In this document: positions 44,941 through 54,234 of the stretch, in pieces | How positions within the stretch are numbered: position 1 is the first letter of the stretch | Layout: every line of letters starts with the position of its first letter | NCBI GenBank assembly: GCA_022822135.1 | Contig: JAJECH010000004.1 | Span: 62,001-126,000 of the forward strand | Length of the DNA: 64,000 bases | Direction of reading: 5' to 3' | From: Pseudomonadales bacterium | Lineage (GTDB): Bacteria; Pseudomonadota; Gammaproteobacteria; Pseudomonadales; Azotimanducaceae | Notes under the pieces: model-generated | The model's input: the letters and a program-made list of their open reading frames with translations, nothing else | What the model was told of the DNA's origin: nothing | The model's database searches: none | Made by a program: the position numbers and the translations under genes

Positions 44941-47922
44941 ATGCCAGAGGAACTTCAAACGCCATCTGTCCTTAATTTACGATCTGAACAAACCAACGGC
45001 AGCGCGATGACTAGCAACGGTAGCGCGAAGCAACCGGAGATTTCACCTCCCGGCGTATGGAACGTTATCAAACGTAATCACCAAACCATACCGTTCGACC
45101 GAAAGCGTATTTTTAATGCGATTGAGAAGGCGTACGTTAGCGAGTTAGGCTCGGAAACCACGAACTCTCCGAGTATCCAAGAACTCGTTGACCGCATCAC
45201 TAGCAACGTACACGAAAGCCTCATTTCGCGCTACCCGCAAGGCGGGCATATTCATATTGAAGAGATCCAAGATAACGTCATCGCTCGCCTGATCGACTCG
45301 GAACAGCGAGCGGTAGCAGAGTGCTACTCAAAGTATCGCCAGCAGCGCAAAGAGGACCGAGACAGTCAGTCCTTGATGCAAACCGAGAGCGAACCCCTTG
45401 TTCACGTTATCACTAATGACGGTGAACGCGTCCCGGTGGATTGGGTACGTTTGCATCAACATGTTGACGAAGCGTGTGACGGCGTCCTTGACATTGACGA
45501 CCACCTGATGGTCGAGAACATACGACGCAATATTCGTGAAGGCATGCCAGAGCACGAGCTCAGACAGGCAATGGTTGATACCGCGACCGACATGATCAAG
45601 GTTGATCCAAACTACGACACGATTGCTGCTCGATTCATGTTGATTCAGCTGCGTGAAGAGTGTCTGAAGTTGCTCGACATACCGATCGGTGGTCGCTCGT
45701 TTGTACCAGAAAATCATTCCGACTTAGACGATGCGTATGCCGTTATTCTGCAACACACGCTCGAATTCGGTGTAAAGAAAGAACTCATCGATCCACGTTT
45801 GCTGGATTACGACCTAACGAAATTGGGGCATGCGCTCGTCGCTGATCGAGATAGACAGTTCGACTTCCACGGCTTACAGGTGATCTACGATCGCTATGTG
45901 CTTCAATCGGACGGTATTCGCTTCGAAATGCCGCAAGTCTTTTGGATGCGCGTGGCCATGTTCTTGGCAATCGATGAACAAGATCGCGAAGAGCGAGCAA
46001 TCGAGTTCTATGACGTGCTCTCTTCGTTCCGGTTCATCTCATCAACGCCGACCTTGTTCAACGCAGGGACGTGCCACCCTCAGCTGTCCTCTTGTTACAT
46101 TTCAACCGTCGAGGACGATCTCGATTCGATCTTCGGTGCCCAGATTTACGGCAATGCAATGCTGCAGAAATGGGCAGGCGGCATGGGGAATGACTGGACA
46201 CCTGTCCGAGCGATGGGCTCCGAAATCAAAGGTACCAACGGAAAATCCGATGGGGTCGTACCATTCATTAAAGTCGTTGATGCGACCGCAAAAGCCGTAA
46301 ATCAAGGCGGCAAGCGAGCCGGCGCCGTATGCAGTTACTTAGAAACCTGGCATCTTGACATCGAAGAGTTCCTCGACCTTCGCAAGAACACCGGCGATCC
46401 GATGCGGCGAACGCCGAACATGAACACCGCGAATTGGATTCCTGATTTGTTCATGAAGCGTGTAGAAGAGGACGGGTATTGGACGTTGTTCTCCCCGAGC
46501 GACGTACCAGACTTGCACGATTTGTACGGCAGTGCGTTTGAAGAACGTTATGAAAGCTACGAAAACGACGCAGAAACCGGAGTGATCAGCCTGTCGAAGC
46601 GCGTCAAAGCAAACGACCTTTGGAAGTCGATGTTGCGAGCGCTCGCGGAAACTGGTCATCCTTGGATCACGTTTAAAGACCCCTGTAACATCCGTTCGCC
46701 GCAACGCCATGTTGGTCGCGTTCATTCATCAAATCTCTGTACGGAAATCACGTTAAACACCTCGCGCGATGAGATCGCTGTATGCAATCTTGGTTCAATC
46801 AATCTCATCAAGCACGTCGACGACACTGGTGAAATCGATCAGGATGCCCTTCGCAGAACCGTACGTACCGGTATTCGCATGCTGGACAACGTTATCGACA
46901 TCAATTTCTATGCAGTCGACAAGGCGGCCAATTCCAATGAGCGTCATCGACCTATTGGACTGGGGTTAATGGGCTTCCAGGACGTCCTTTATCGTCGTCG
47001 AGCGCCCTACGATTCCGATGAAGCGATCGAATTCGCCGATCACTCGATGGAGTCGATTTCTTACTATGCCATCGAAGCCTCTAGCGACTTAGCACTTGAG
47101 CGTGGCTCCTACCCATCATTTGAAGGCTCACTGTGGCACCAGGGGATCTTGCCGATTGATTCTCTCAAGCTTCTTGAAGAGGAGCGAGGCACAGAACACT
47201 CCCTGCTCGATTACTCTCAAACCATGTCATGGGATGACTTGCGCGATAAACTGAAGCAACAAGGCATGCGCAATTCCAACGTGATGGCCATTGCGCCGAC
47301 CGCCACGATCGCAAATATCGTAGGCTCAGTCGCTTCGATCGAACCATTCTTCATGAATACGTTCGTAAAACAGAACATGTCTGGGGAATTCCAGGTCATT
47401 AACCCGTACCTGACGACCGATCTAAAAGCGTTAGGACTGTGGTCTGCTGAGTTGTACGACCAAATCATGGATCTTGATGGCGATTTAAACGCGATCGAAT
47501 CCATTCCGCAGGAGTTAAAGGACCTTTACAAATCCGCGTTCGAAGTTGGTAATCCGGCTTTAATCGAATGCGCCGCTCGCCGGCAAAAATGGATCGATCA
47601 GAGTCAGTCCCTGAATCTGTATGTTGACCCCAGTCGCGGTGTTTCGCCTCGCGAGGTGAAGCTCTGGTACCTAAATGCGTGGAAACTTGGGCTTAAAACG
47701 ACCTATTACCTCCATTCGCGTAGCGCTACGAGCGTCGAAAAGACATCTTCTGTCGATGCGCGATTGCGATTTGTCGACGCCGAAAATAACGCGTCAACCG
47801 AAGAAAATCAAGCCACCGCAACGCGATCAAAGCCACAGTCAACGGCCGCAGTCAACGATGATGAAGCCGACTATGAGTTTTGCGATGTCAACGACCCGAC
47901 CTGCGAGTCTTGCGCTGGTTGA
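44941..47922 (+). CDS. nrdA: Class I ribonucleoside-diphosphate reductase alpha subunit with two ATP-cones
   Basis: A 993-residue catalytic subunit. A variable N-terminus is followed by two ATP-cone domains, about residues 41-137 (VIKRNHQTIPFDRKRI) and 153-245 (VITNDGERVPVDWVRL). Active-site Cys residues lie in NAGTCHPQLSSCYIS near residue 375 and NLCTEITLN near residue 600. MAIAPTATIANIVGS near residue 783 is the phosphate/loop region. The C-terminal redox pair is C-x2-C in PTCESCAG after a Ser/Thr/Gln-rich linker. A double cone resembles Pseudomonas-type NrdA, where the first cone binds two dATP and sets activity. GGAG lies before the ATG. nrdB follows after 194 bases. Confidence 0.95.
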   Translation: MPEELQTPSVLNLRSEQTNGSAMTSNGSAKQPEISPPGVWNVIKRNHQTIPFDRKRIFNAIEKAYVSELGSETTNSPSIQELVDRITSNVHESLISRYPQGGHIHIEEIQDNVIARLIDSEQRAVAECYSKYRQQRKEDRDSQSLMQTESEPLVHVITNDGERVPVDWVRLHQHVDEACDGVLDIDDHLMVENIRRNIREGMPEHELRQAMVDTATDMIKVDPNYDTIAARFMLIQLREECLKLLDIPIGGRSFVPENHSDLDDAYAVILQHTLEFGVKKELIDPRLLDYDLTKLGHALVADRDRQFDFHGLQVIYDRYVLQSDGIRFEMPQVFWMRVAMFLAIDEQDREERAIEFYDVLSSFRFISSTPTLFNAGTCHPQLSSCYISTVEDDLDSIFGAQIYGNAMLQKWAGGMGNDWTPVRAMGSEIKGTNGKSDGVVPFIKVVDATAKAVNQGGKRAGAVCSYLETWHLDIEEFLDLRKNTGDPMRRTPNMNTANWIPDLFMKRVEEDGYWTLFSPSDVPDLHDLYGSAFEERYESYENDAETGVISLSKRVKANDLWKSMLRALAETGHPWITFKDPCNIRSPQRHVGRVHSSNLCTEITLNTSRDEIAVCNLGSINLIKHVDDTGEIDQDALRRTVRTGIRMLDNVIDINFYAVDKAANSNERHRPIGLGLMGFQDVLYRRRAPYDSDEAIEFADHSMESISYYAIEASSDLALERGSYPSFEGSLWHQGILPIDSLKLLEEERGTEHSLLDYSQTMSWDDLRDKLKQQGMRNSNVMAIAPTATIANIVGSVASIEPFFMNTFVKQNMSGEFQVINPYLTTDLKALGLWSAELYDQIMDLDGDLNAIESIPQELKDLYKSAFEVGNPALIECAARRQKWIDQSQSLNLYVDPSRGVSPREVKLWYLNAWKLGLKTTYYLHSRSATSVEKTSSVDARLRFVDAENNASTEENQATATRSKPQSTAAVNDDEADYEFCDVNDPTCESCAG

Positions 47923-48116
47923 AGCGCTAGCTTCACGACTAGGTACTGCACTAAACGGCAATTGAAGTCGCGCGACTAACTAGTCTTTGCGCGTTTCCGC
48001 TTTTTTAGAATATAAATAGCATGTTAGCTTAGTACTAACAACGGCGGAGCTGTATCTAACGCAAGAATCCCCGCCAGTCAGTACGGCTACATATGGCCAG
48101 AAGGAGATCGAGACTT
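47923..48116 (+). promoter_or_regulatory. nrdA-nrdB spacer with palindromes and promoter-like sequence
   Basis: AGTCGCGCGACT at 47966-47977 is a perfect 12-base palindrome. TAGAAT at 48006-48011 and TATAAAT at 48011-48017 are possible -10 elements. GTTAG...CTAAC follows around 48023. AAGGAG at 48101-48106 is a strong ribosome site ten bases before ATG 48117. The unusual length suggests separate control of nrdB. Confidence 0.4.
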
Positions 48117-49364
48117 ATGCGGTTGGCAAAGTGGGACACGGACGAAGAAACAGTCCCGAACGTAGAAACACGACAAGAATCAGTCGTCAAACCAACACCG
48201 ATCTTAAGGAAGACACCACCCGCTCCCTCGCTCACCCCCGCTGAGCCTGCGCCAATCAAGGTTGGCGACTTGGCGAATGGCGAACGCTCAAATCTTGGTA
48301 TGGGCGACGATCTTGTAAATGCGTTCGCAACAACACAGCGAGTTGAGGTCGACGAAAAGGCGATGATCAACTGTCGCGCGGACCTGAACCAGTTGATTCC
48401 ATTCAAATACGTTTGGGCTTGGGAGAAATACCTACTTGCACGTAAGAACCACTGGATGCCAGATGAAATACCGATGCAAGATGACATCACGCAGTGGAAG
48501 AGTGAAGGGATACTGTCCGAAGAAGAACGTCAAGTCGTAAAACGTAGCCTAGGCTTCTTCGCAACGGCTGATTCTCTCGTTGCGAATAACATCGTTCTAG
48601 GCGTTTACCGCCTCATCACCAACCCGGAATGTCGAAACTACCTGCTGTTACAGGCAAGTGAAGAGGCACTCCATACGCATGCGTATCAATATTGCATTGA
48701 GTCGCTCGGGATGGACGAAAGTGAACTCTTCAACATGTACCGAGAAATTAAGTCGGTGGGCGATAAATCAGCTTGGGCGCTCAAACAGACCAGCTTGCTC
48801 ACGGATCCAAACTTCAATACAGGTACGTTAGCGTCCGATCGACGACTTCTCGAAAATCTGATTGCGTATTACTGCGTTGTTGAAGGCATATTTTTCTATT
48901 GCGGCTTTGCCCTCATCTTGTCAATGGCACGCGAGGGCAAGATGATCAATACAGCGAAGCAGTTCGAAATGATCATGCGTGACGAATCGATGCACATCAA
49001 TTTCGGGCTCGACATGATCAATCAAATCAAACAAGAGAACCCACATCTTTGGGATGCTGAAATGCAAGACACGGCGATTCGCATGATCAAAGAGGGGCTT
49101 GAGCTTGAAGTCGCGTTCGCGCATGACTCGATGCCAAGCGGTATTCAAGGTATGAACGTTGAACTGATGACGACGTATCTGCAATACATCGCAAATCGTC
49201 GTTTCGCTTCGTTGCAGCTACCCGAGCAGTACGACGCGCCTTCGAATCCGTTCCCATGGATGACACGAACCATCGATCAGCAAAAGCAAGTCGCGTTCTT
49301 CGAACAGAACGTTGCTGACTACCAGATCGGCGGTGGGATTCAGTGGGATAAAGGCGACTGGTGA
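48117..49364 (+). CDS. nrdB: Class I ribonucleoside-diphosphate reductase beta subunit
   Basis: A 415-residue radical-generating subunit. Metal ligands and radical Tyr are in place. SEEALHTHAY near residue 190 gives Glu, His and Tyr in the E-x2-H-x3-Y spacing of E. coli E115/H118/Y122. VVEGIFFY near residue 258 and MRDESMHINF near residue 290 give the later Glu, Glu and His. The C-terminal tail DYQIGGGIQWDKGDW should dock into NrdA. ATG 48117 is preferred over ATG 48093 because AAGGAG lies between them at the right distance. No ferredoxin maintenance gene follows. Confidence 0.95.
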   Translation: MRLAKWDTDEETVPNVETRQESVVKPTPILRKTPPAPSLTPAEPAPIKVGDLANGERSNLGMGDDLVNAFATTQRVEVDEKAMINCRADLNQLIPFKYVWAWEKYLLARKNHWMPDEIPMQDDITQWKSEGILSEEERQVVKRSLGFFATADSLVANNIVLGVYRLITNPECRNYLLLQASEEALHTHAYQYCIESLGMDESELFNMYREIKSVGDKSAWALKQTSLLTDPNFNTGTLASDRRLLENLIAYYCVVEGIFFYCGFALILSMAREGKMINTAKQFEMIMRDESMHINFGLDMINQIKQENPHLWDAEMQDTAIRMIKEGLELEVAFAHDSMPSGIQGMNVELMTTYLQYIANRRFASLQLPEQYDAPSNPFPWMTRTIDQQKQVAFFEQNVADYQIGGGIQWDKGDW

Positions 49365-49495
49365 ACCCGTTCCATTCGTCGGGGCGAGGAACCTACGAGT
49401 AAATTCACTCGTGCGCAACACCCACTAGGTACGTTCTCGTTCTAAGGCGCGGACGCTAGGTTTTAACCTAAGTTCGCTACGCGTGAACTCCAGTA

Positions 49496-50389
49496 TTAAT
49501 CAGTGAGAGTCGTAAGCACTCGACGTAGTGCTTCGACGAACGCCAACGGTTGATCAAGAAACACATGGTGTTGTGCGTCCTCTACACATTCCGTAGCGAC
49601 AAGATTTGGCACAAGCGAAGTAACGTAACTTCGCGTCTGTTCCGTAAATGACATGCTGTTAGCACCGTAGATGAGCGCCACCGGTAGCTGTAATCCTGTG
49701 AAATCCTCGGGGGTCGCTTCTGCGTCTTTGAGGACTAGCGGTAGCTCCTCATCAAATTTCCATCCCCAACCGCCATCAAGGTACAGCAGAGACTTTCGCG
49801 CGATGTATGTCAGTAGATACTCATTGGCACACGGTTGAGGCGGAAACAAACGAAATCTTGCTTCAGCGGCCTCTCGACTCGGATAGACCTTCGCGCGCCC
49901 GCCGCCCATCGTCGGATAGTCGGGTTCCGGTTCGTCAGGATGCCTTATCCCAGAATCGACAAGAACGAGTGAGCCAAAGCGTTCGGTCTCAACACTTGCG
50001 GCTTTGGTTGCCATACGACCACCAAAACTATGTCCAACCAAAATTACCCCGTCGTCTAATCCGGCTGCATCACAGACACCAACAATCTCCGCGGCATAGG
50101 TTTCAGCGTCGTACTCGTAACGAAAATCCGAGTCGCCCATGCCCGTCAGGTCCATCGCCACAACATAGTGCTCGGGTAAGAGTTGAGGTGCAATGAAGTC
50201 CCACCAGTGTTTGTGCGCGTTCATCCCATGGATCAGTAAGACGCCCGGTCCGTCACTCGGACTCCCCCAAGTCTGATACGCGACATCACAATCCTCGATC
50301 TCTACGGTCGATGGTTCCGCTTTCGTCTCAACGCTCGTCCAAAACCAATCCGGAATGTTGCCTGATGTGGGTTTATCCCATCGCGCCAT
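49496..50389 (-). CDS. Alpha/beta hydrolase
   Basis: A 297-residue alpha/beta-fold hydrolase. The oxyanion HGMNAHKHWW lies near residue 54, the nucleophile elbow GHSFGG near residue 119, and the catalytic His in DAQHHVFLDQP near residue 272. The cap segment is short. Substrate is unknown; relatives include esterases, haloperoxidase-like and C-C hydrolases. It is divergent from the DUF349 gene across 190 bases. Confidence 0.87.
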   Translation of the reverse strand: MARWDKPTSGNIPDWFWTSVETKAEPSTVEIEDCDVAYQTWGSPSDGPGVLLIHGMNAHKHWWDFIAPQLLPEHYVVAMDLTGMGDSDFRYEYDAETYAAEIVGVCDAAGLDDGVILVGHSFGGRMATKAASVETERFGSLVLVDSGIRHPDEPEPDYPTMGGGRAKVYPSREAAEARFRLFPPQPCANEYLLTYIARKSLLYLDGGWGWKFDEELPLVLKDAEATPEDFTGLQLPVALIYGANSMSFTEQTRSYVTSLVPNLVATECVEDAQHHVFLDQPLAFVEALRRVLTTLTD

Positions 50390-50580
50390 ACTCAGAACCT
50401 CGTTTCATGATGACATTCCCGATCCGATTTGGACGATGATAGTGACTGTCTTGTTTCGTCACGGGGTTTCGTCGGTACCTTTTTAAAAATATGATTATGT
50501 CCTTGTCTAAGCCTAACGTGCGCTAGGGTCATCGTTACCGGGACTCTCAGCGTCGTTGTGAATTTGTAACAATAAGTATC

Positions 50581-53310
50581 GTGCTCGATCGTATCTTCAA
50601 TCGAAAACCAAGGTTAGATCACCCTAACGCAGAAAAGCGATTAGAAGCCTTGGAAACGCTGACCAGTTCAGATCAAGACACCATACTTTCGCTCGCTCAA
50701 GACGACGAGAACGTCAAAGTCAGAACAGCCGCACTTAACCGTCTAACGTCAATTGACGATGTGTCCAAGTTCTTAGACGATCAAGATCTCGCGAACGAAG
50801 CGGTACAGCTTGTCTGTGCACAGATCGACACCAAACACCCGCTATTGAGTCGTGAAATCGTTCGTAACTACATGCTCGAACACATCAAGAGCGGTGCGGA
50901 ACTTGCGGAGATCGCACAGCAGCAGTCTTCAACTCAAGCAATCGCCGAAACGATTTTCCTCGCTAGCTCGGCGACCGTACGGCACGATGCGGTAGCACTC
51001 GTTGCAAATGTGGACGTCTTAAGCCATTGCGAGAGAATCTCTCGAAATAAAGATAAGTCCGTCAATCGTTTCATTCGCGATCGTCTGAGCGAAGTCAAAC
51101 GCCTCCAAGCCAGTCGGGATGAAACGCTTTCGCGAGCCGAGCAGCTCATTGAATCAGCAACTCGTACCACCGCGACGGATGCCCATTACGCTTCGCTGCG
51201 CGACGCGCAGGAAAACAGTTGGTCTGAACTACTCGATGAGTTGACAGGTCTGAACAGCCGACTGCACGAATTCGGCGTTGAGAACCTCGATCTCGATATG
51301 CTGAGAACACGCTTTCCGCGTCGTGCCAAGTCGAATGAGGAAATCGCGGAAGATCCCGAACGCTTCACCGCCATCATCGCGGAACTAAACGCGGCCGAGA
51401 ATCAAACCGAAGCCCTGGAAGATGCAGAAAAAGCATGGCTTGAAGCGTTACGAGTTCAGAAAGTTCCCTTAGAACTTTCCAATCAGTTCTTCGAACTAAC
51501 GGCTCAGATTCGCTCGGAACAGCAACACGGTGTCGCTCGAGATCGACTCACGGAACGATTCGACAAACTCACCACGGTCGAATTGGCGATACCTGATCTC
51601 AAAGTGAAGGAAAACTGGGCGAAAGTTTGGCGGGTAAGCAAACTTGCCAAGGATCAACGGCAAAACGTCGAGCGATTCATGGAACATCGCGACTTTGTTT
51701 CACTCGATACCGAAACTCAAGAAAGGTGGCGTCAACAGCTCACCGAGATCAGTGCTCATTGCCAAGACATCACGCAACGTGTCGATCAGCTTTTCGAGGA
51801 GACACTGAAGGATATCGACGAAACACTACCGACACTCAAAGACAAGATTCAAGAAGGTGCGTTACAACAAGCCATCAATACCGAACGTCATGCGCGCAAC
51901 TTAATTCTCCGCTTGCCAGAAGGGGCTCGTAAACGCCAGTACGACCTCCTTGCGCCATTCGCTGCAGAACTCAAACAGTTGCTGAACTGGAAAGCATTCG
52001 CCACGCTGCCGAAACGCGAGGAGCTTTGCGGCAAGATTGAAACGTTGCGAGACTCGCCGTTACCACCGCAACAGCAGTTTGACCAAGTACGTGCCTTGCG
52101 AGCTGATTGGAACGCGCTCGGACCACCTAGCAATCGTGACGAGATCACGCTACAAAAGCGCTACGACGACGCTGCTGAAGGCGCATGGAAGGTTTGCGCC
52201 GAATGGTTTGAAGAGCAGAAACAAGAACGTATCGCGAACACGAATCGAAAGGAAGTGTTGGCAAGAGAACTCGAAAACGTCATCGAAGACACCGATTGGG
52301 ACGATCCGGATTGGCGAGAGGTACAACACGTACTCAGTCAGCACCTTAAACAATTTAAGGATGTCGGTGACACCGACCGATCTCGCAGTCGAGCGGTTAA
52401 CAAACGGTTCTTCAATGCGTATCAGACCGTTCGCGATCGCTTAATCAAGCATCGTCAGGAAACAAGCAAAGCAAAGGAAGCGCTCATCGAGAAAGCCAAA
52501 GAGGTTTGTAACGAAGAAGGGCTTGACGATCAAGAACGTATCGACGCGATTAAAGGACTACAGGCTGAGTGGAAAGCCGTCGGTCCAACCTTCCATAAGG
52601 CAGAGGAGAGACTTTGGAACGAATTCCGAACTCTCTGTAATTCGGTGTTTGAGTCGCGTCGCGTACAGCGCGAAGAGCGTAAAGAAACGATTTCGAAGAA
52701 TATCGACCAAGCGAAAGACATGGTCGATAAGCTGCTGCGTCGCGCGAGTGGTGGCAAACAACAGTTCGATGCCAATGCAGTGCACGAAGTTGAGGAACAA
52801 CTGGCTGAACTCGTCTTACCCGCGCGAATCAAAAAGGACTTAGATCGCAAGCTCGCACAAGTCGACGACATTCTTGCAGATCGCAAGTTGGCTGCAATGC
52901 AGATGCAAGCTAGCGAACGACTGAAGCTACTTCTCGAAAAAGATGCAGAACTCGCAGGTTACGAAACGAGCGACTCACCGATTCCAGTTGAATGGTATGA
53001 CGCGGTCCAGAACGACATGGTCCTGTTCGAATCTCGCACGCCACTCACTGACGACTCGAAGTTACGAGACATCGTACTTCGAACTGAGATTCAAGCCGAG
53101 ATTGAACCGGCAACCACCGAGGACGAAGAACGTCGTCTCGAACTACGCGTAGGCGACCTAGCCACTACCATGGGGCGAAGCGAAGCCTCACAGAAGGATA
53201 TCGCGGAGGGGTTAATTCGGGACTGGGTTGCGGTCGCGCATGGTGAACAGCCTCTGCGGGACCGATTTACGCGTGCGATGGACGTGCTATTGAAGCGACT
53301 CGGCGATTAG
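50581..53310 (+). CDS. DUF349 domain-containing coiled-coil protein
   Basis: A 909-residue, mainly helical cytoplasmic protein. The N-terminal ~190 residues look like HEAT-type helical repeats. The central and C-terminal parts contain several DUF349 units, most clearly LQAEWKAVGPTFHKAEERLWNEFRT-type sequence near residues 660-685 and a weaker copy around ALGPPSNRDEI near residue 513. High Glu, Lys, Arg and Gln content fits long coiled coils. DUF349 proteins of this layout occur across gammaproteobacteria without a firm function. Start is GTG 50581. It overlaps the convergent kinase gene by four bases. Confidence 0.85.
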   Translation: MLDRIFNRKPRLDHPNAEKRLEALETLTSSDQDTILSLAQDDENVKVRTAALNRLTSIDDVSKFLDDQDLANEAVQLVCAQIDTKHPLLSREIVRNYMLEHIKSGAELAEIAQQQSSTQAIAETIFLASSATVRHDAVALVANVDVLSHCERISRNKDKSVNRFIRDRLSEVKRLQASRDETLSRAEQLIESATRTTATDAHYASLRDAQENSWSELLDELTGLNSRLHEFGVENLDLDMLRTRFPRRAKSNEEIAEDPERFTAIIAELNAAENQTEALEDAEKAWLEALRVQKVPLELSNQFFELTAQIRSEQQHGVARDRLTERFDKLTTVELAIPDLKVKENWAKVWRVSKLAKDQRQNVERFMEHRDFVSLDTETQERWRQQLTEISAHCQDITQRVDQLFEETLKDIDETLPTLKDKIQEGALQQAINTERHARNLILRLPEGARKRQYDLLAPFAAELKQLLNWKAFATLPKREELCGKIETLRDSPLPPQQQFDQVRALRADWNALGPPSNRDEITLQKRYDDAAEGAWKVCAEWFEEQKQERIANTNRKEVLARELENVIEDTDWDDPDWREVQHVLSQHLKQFKDVGDTDRSRSRAVNKRFFNAYQTVRDRLIKHRQETSKAKEALIEKAKEVCNEEGLDDQERIDAIKGLQAEWKAVGPTFHKAEERLWNEFRTLCNSVFESRRVQREERKETISKNIDQAKDMVDKLLRRASGGKQQFDANAVHEVEEQLAELVLPARIKKDLDRKLAQVDDILADRKLAAMQMQASERLKLLLEKDAELAGYETSDSPIPVEWYDAVQNDMVLFESRTPLTDDSKLRDIVLRTEIQAEIEPATTEDEERRLELRVGDLATTMGRSEASQKDIAEGLIRDWVAVAHGEQPLRDRFTRAMDVLLKRLGD

Positions 53311-54167
53311 CGCAAACTCATTCCAGAGACGCGGTGGTTCGTGTCCAATTCAATCAATACATCCGCTCGATTAGCCACATCTGTGTACATCCATTCCGTA
53401 ATACGCTGATAGTGTTGCACGAATCGAGAAATCCAGACGATATCTCTTCGCTGCTCCGGCGCACGGTCTGCTTCTTGCTGAAGTCGCCACCGCTTCACGC
53501 TGTCGAGATCTGGAACACGTAAATAGACCAGAGAATCTAATCGGTCGCGTAGTTGTGCGTATCCACCGGTAAGGTATTCATTCACAGCTCGTCGCCAAGT
53601 GCATCTTGGATCGCGGTCGCGTTCCAACGCGTTTATTGGTCTAGTCAAGTCCGATTCGGGTTGTGGGCTTGCGCCGACGCACCAACCCTCAATAAGCACC
53701 CGATGACACAGCGGATCGATCCTGCGAGTACCCGAGCGTTCGTCCGCGCCTTTATCGAATTGTGGAACCTCCACCGAACGCCCAGCCACCAAATCCTCGA
53801 TCGTGTCGAGAAGCCTCGAAATATCGTGTGTACCGGGTGGACCTCGAGTAGCGAACAATTCATGCTTTTCCGTCGCGAGACGATTGCGCTCACTCTGGGT
53901 GAGATAAAAGTCATCGATCCCGAGAACAACGAGTTGCTCCCCTGAATTCTGCGAAGCAGCTCGAATTAGGTCACTCAATGTGCTCTTTCCTGCACCTTGA
54001 CCACCACTTAACCCGACGATCTTGTCGTCGCGTTGACGCCAGTACTCGACCAAGATGACTGCGAGTTCACGGTAGTCTTTCGGCGCGCTGGATTCCAATT
54101 TCTTGAAACTAGCTAGAGCAACATCGGTCTTATATCTCTCACCCGCTAGCTCAAATACCGACGGCAT
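53307..54167 (-). CDS. P-loop kinase of the D-glycerate 3-kinase/YggC-like family
   Basis: A 286-residue P-loop NTPase. Walker A LSGGQGAGKSTLSDLI lies near residue 53, LGIDDFYLTQSERNRLA near residue 81, and TRGPPGTHDISRL near residue 104. This order matches plant-type D-glycerate 3-kinase (GLYK) and the related YggC/Tda10 proteins. YQRITEWMYTDV near the C-terminus is also shared. It would phosphorylate a small hydroxy acid if truly GLYK-like. ATG 54167 is used; GTG 54170 is next to it. Confidence 0.8.
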   Translation of the reverse strand: MPSVFELAGERYKTDVALASFKKLESSAPKDYRELAVILVEYWRQRDDKIVGLSGGQGAGKSTLSDLIRAASQNSGEQLVVLGIDDFYLTQSERNRLATEKHELFATRGPPGTHDISRLLDTIEDLVAGRSVEVPQFDKGADERSGTRRIDPLCHRVLIEGWCVGASPQPESDLTRPINALERDRDPRCTWRRAVNEYLTGGYAQLRDRLDSLVYLRVPDLDSVKRWRLQQEADRAPEQRRDIVWISRFVQHYQRITEWMYTDVANRADVLIELDTNHRVSGMSLR

Positions 54168-54234
54168 CACTCATTCCCGTACAAAGCACGCTGGATATGC
54201 TAGCTGCTACGAAACCTAGTTGTTGAAACATTCG

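Noticed and set aside
47966-48006. Possible intrinsic terminator after nrdA
   Set aside because: The palindrome is about 20 bases away from the T-run and would form only a short stem, so it does not fit a terminator.
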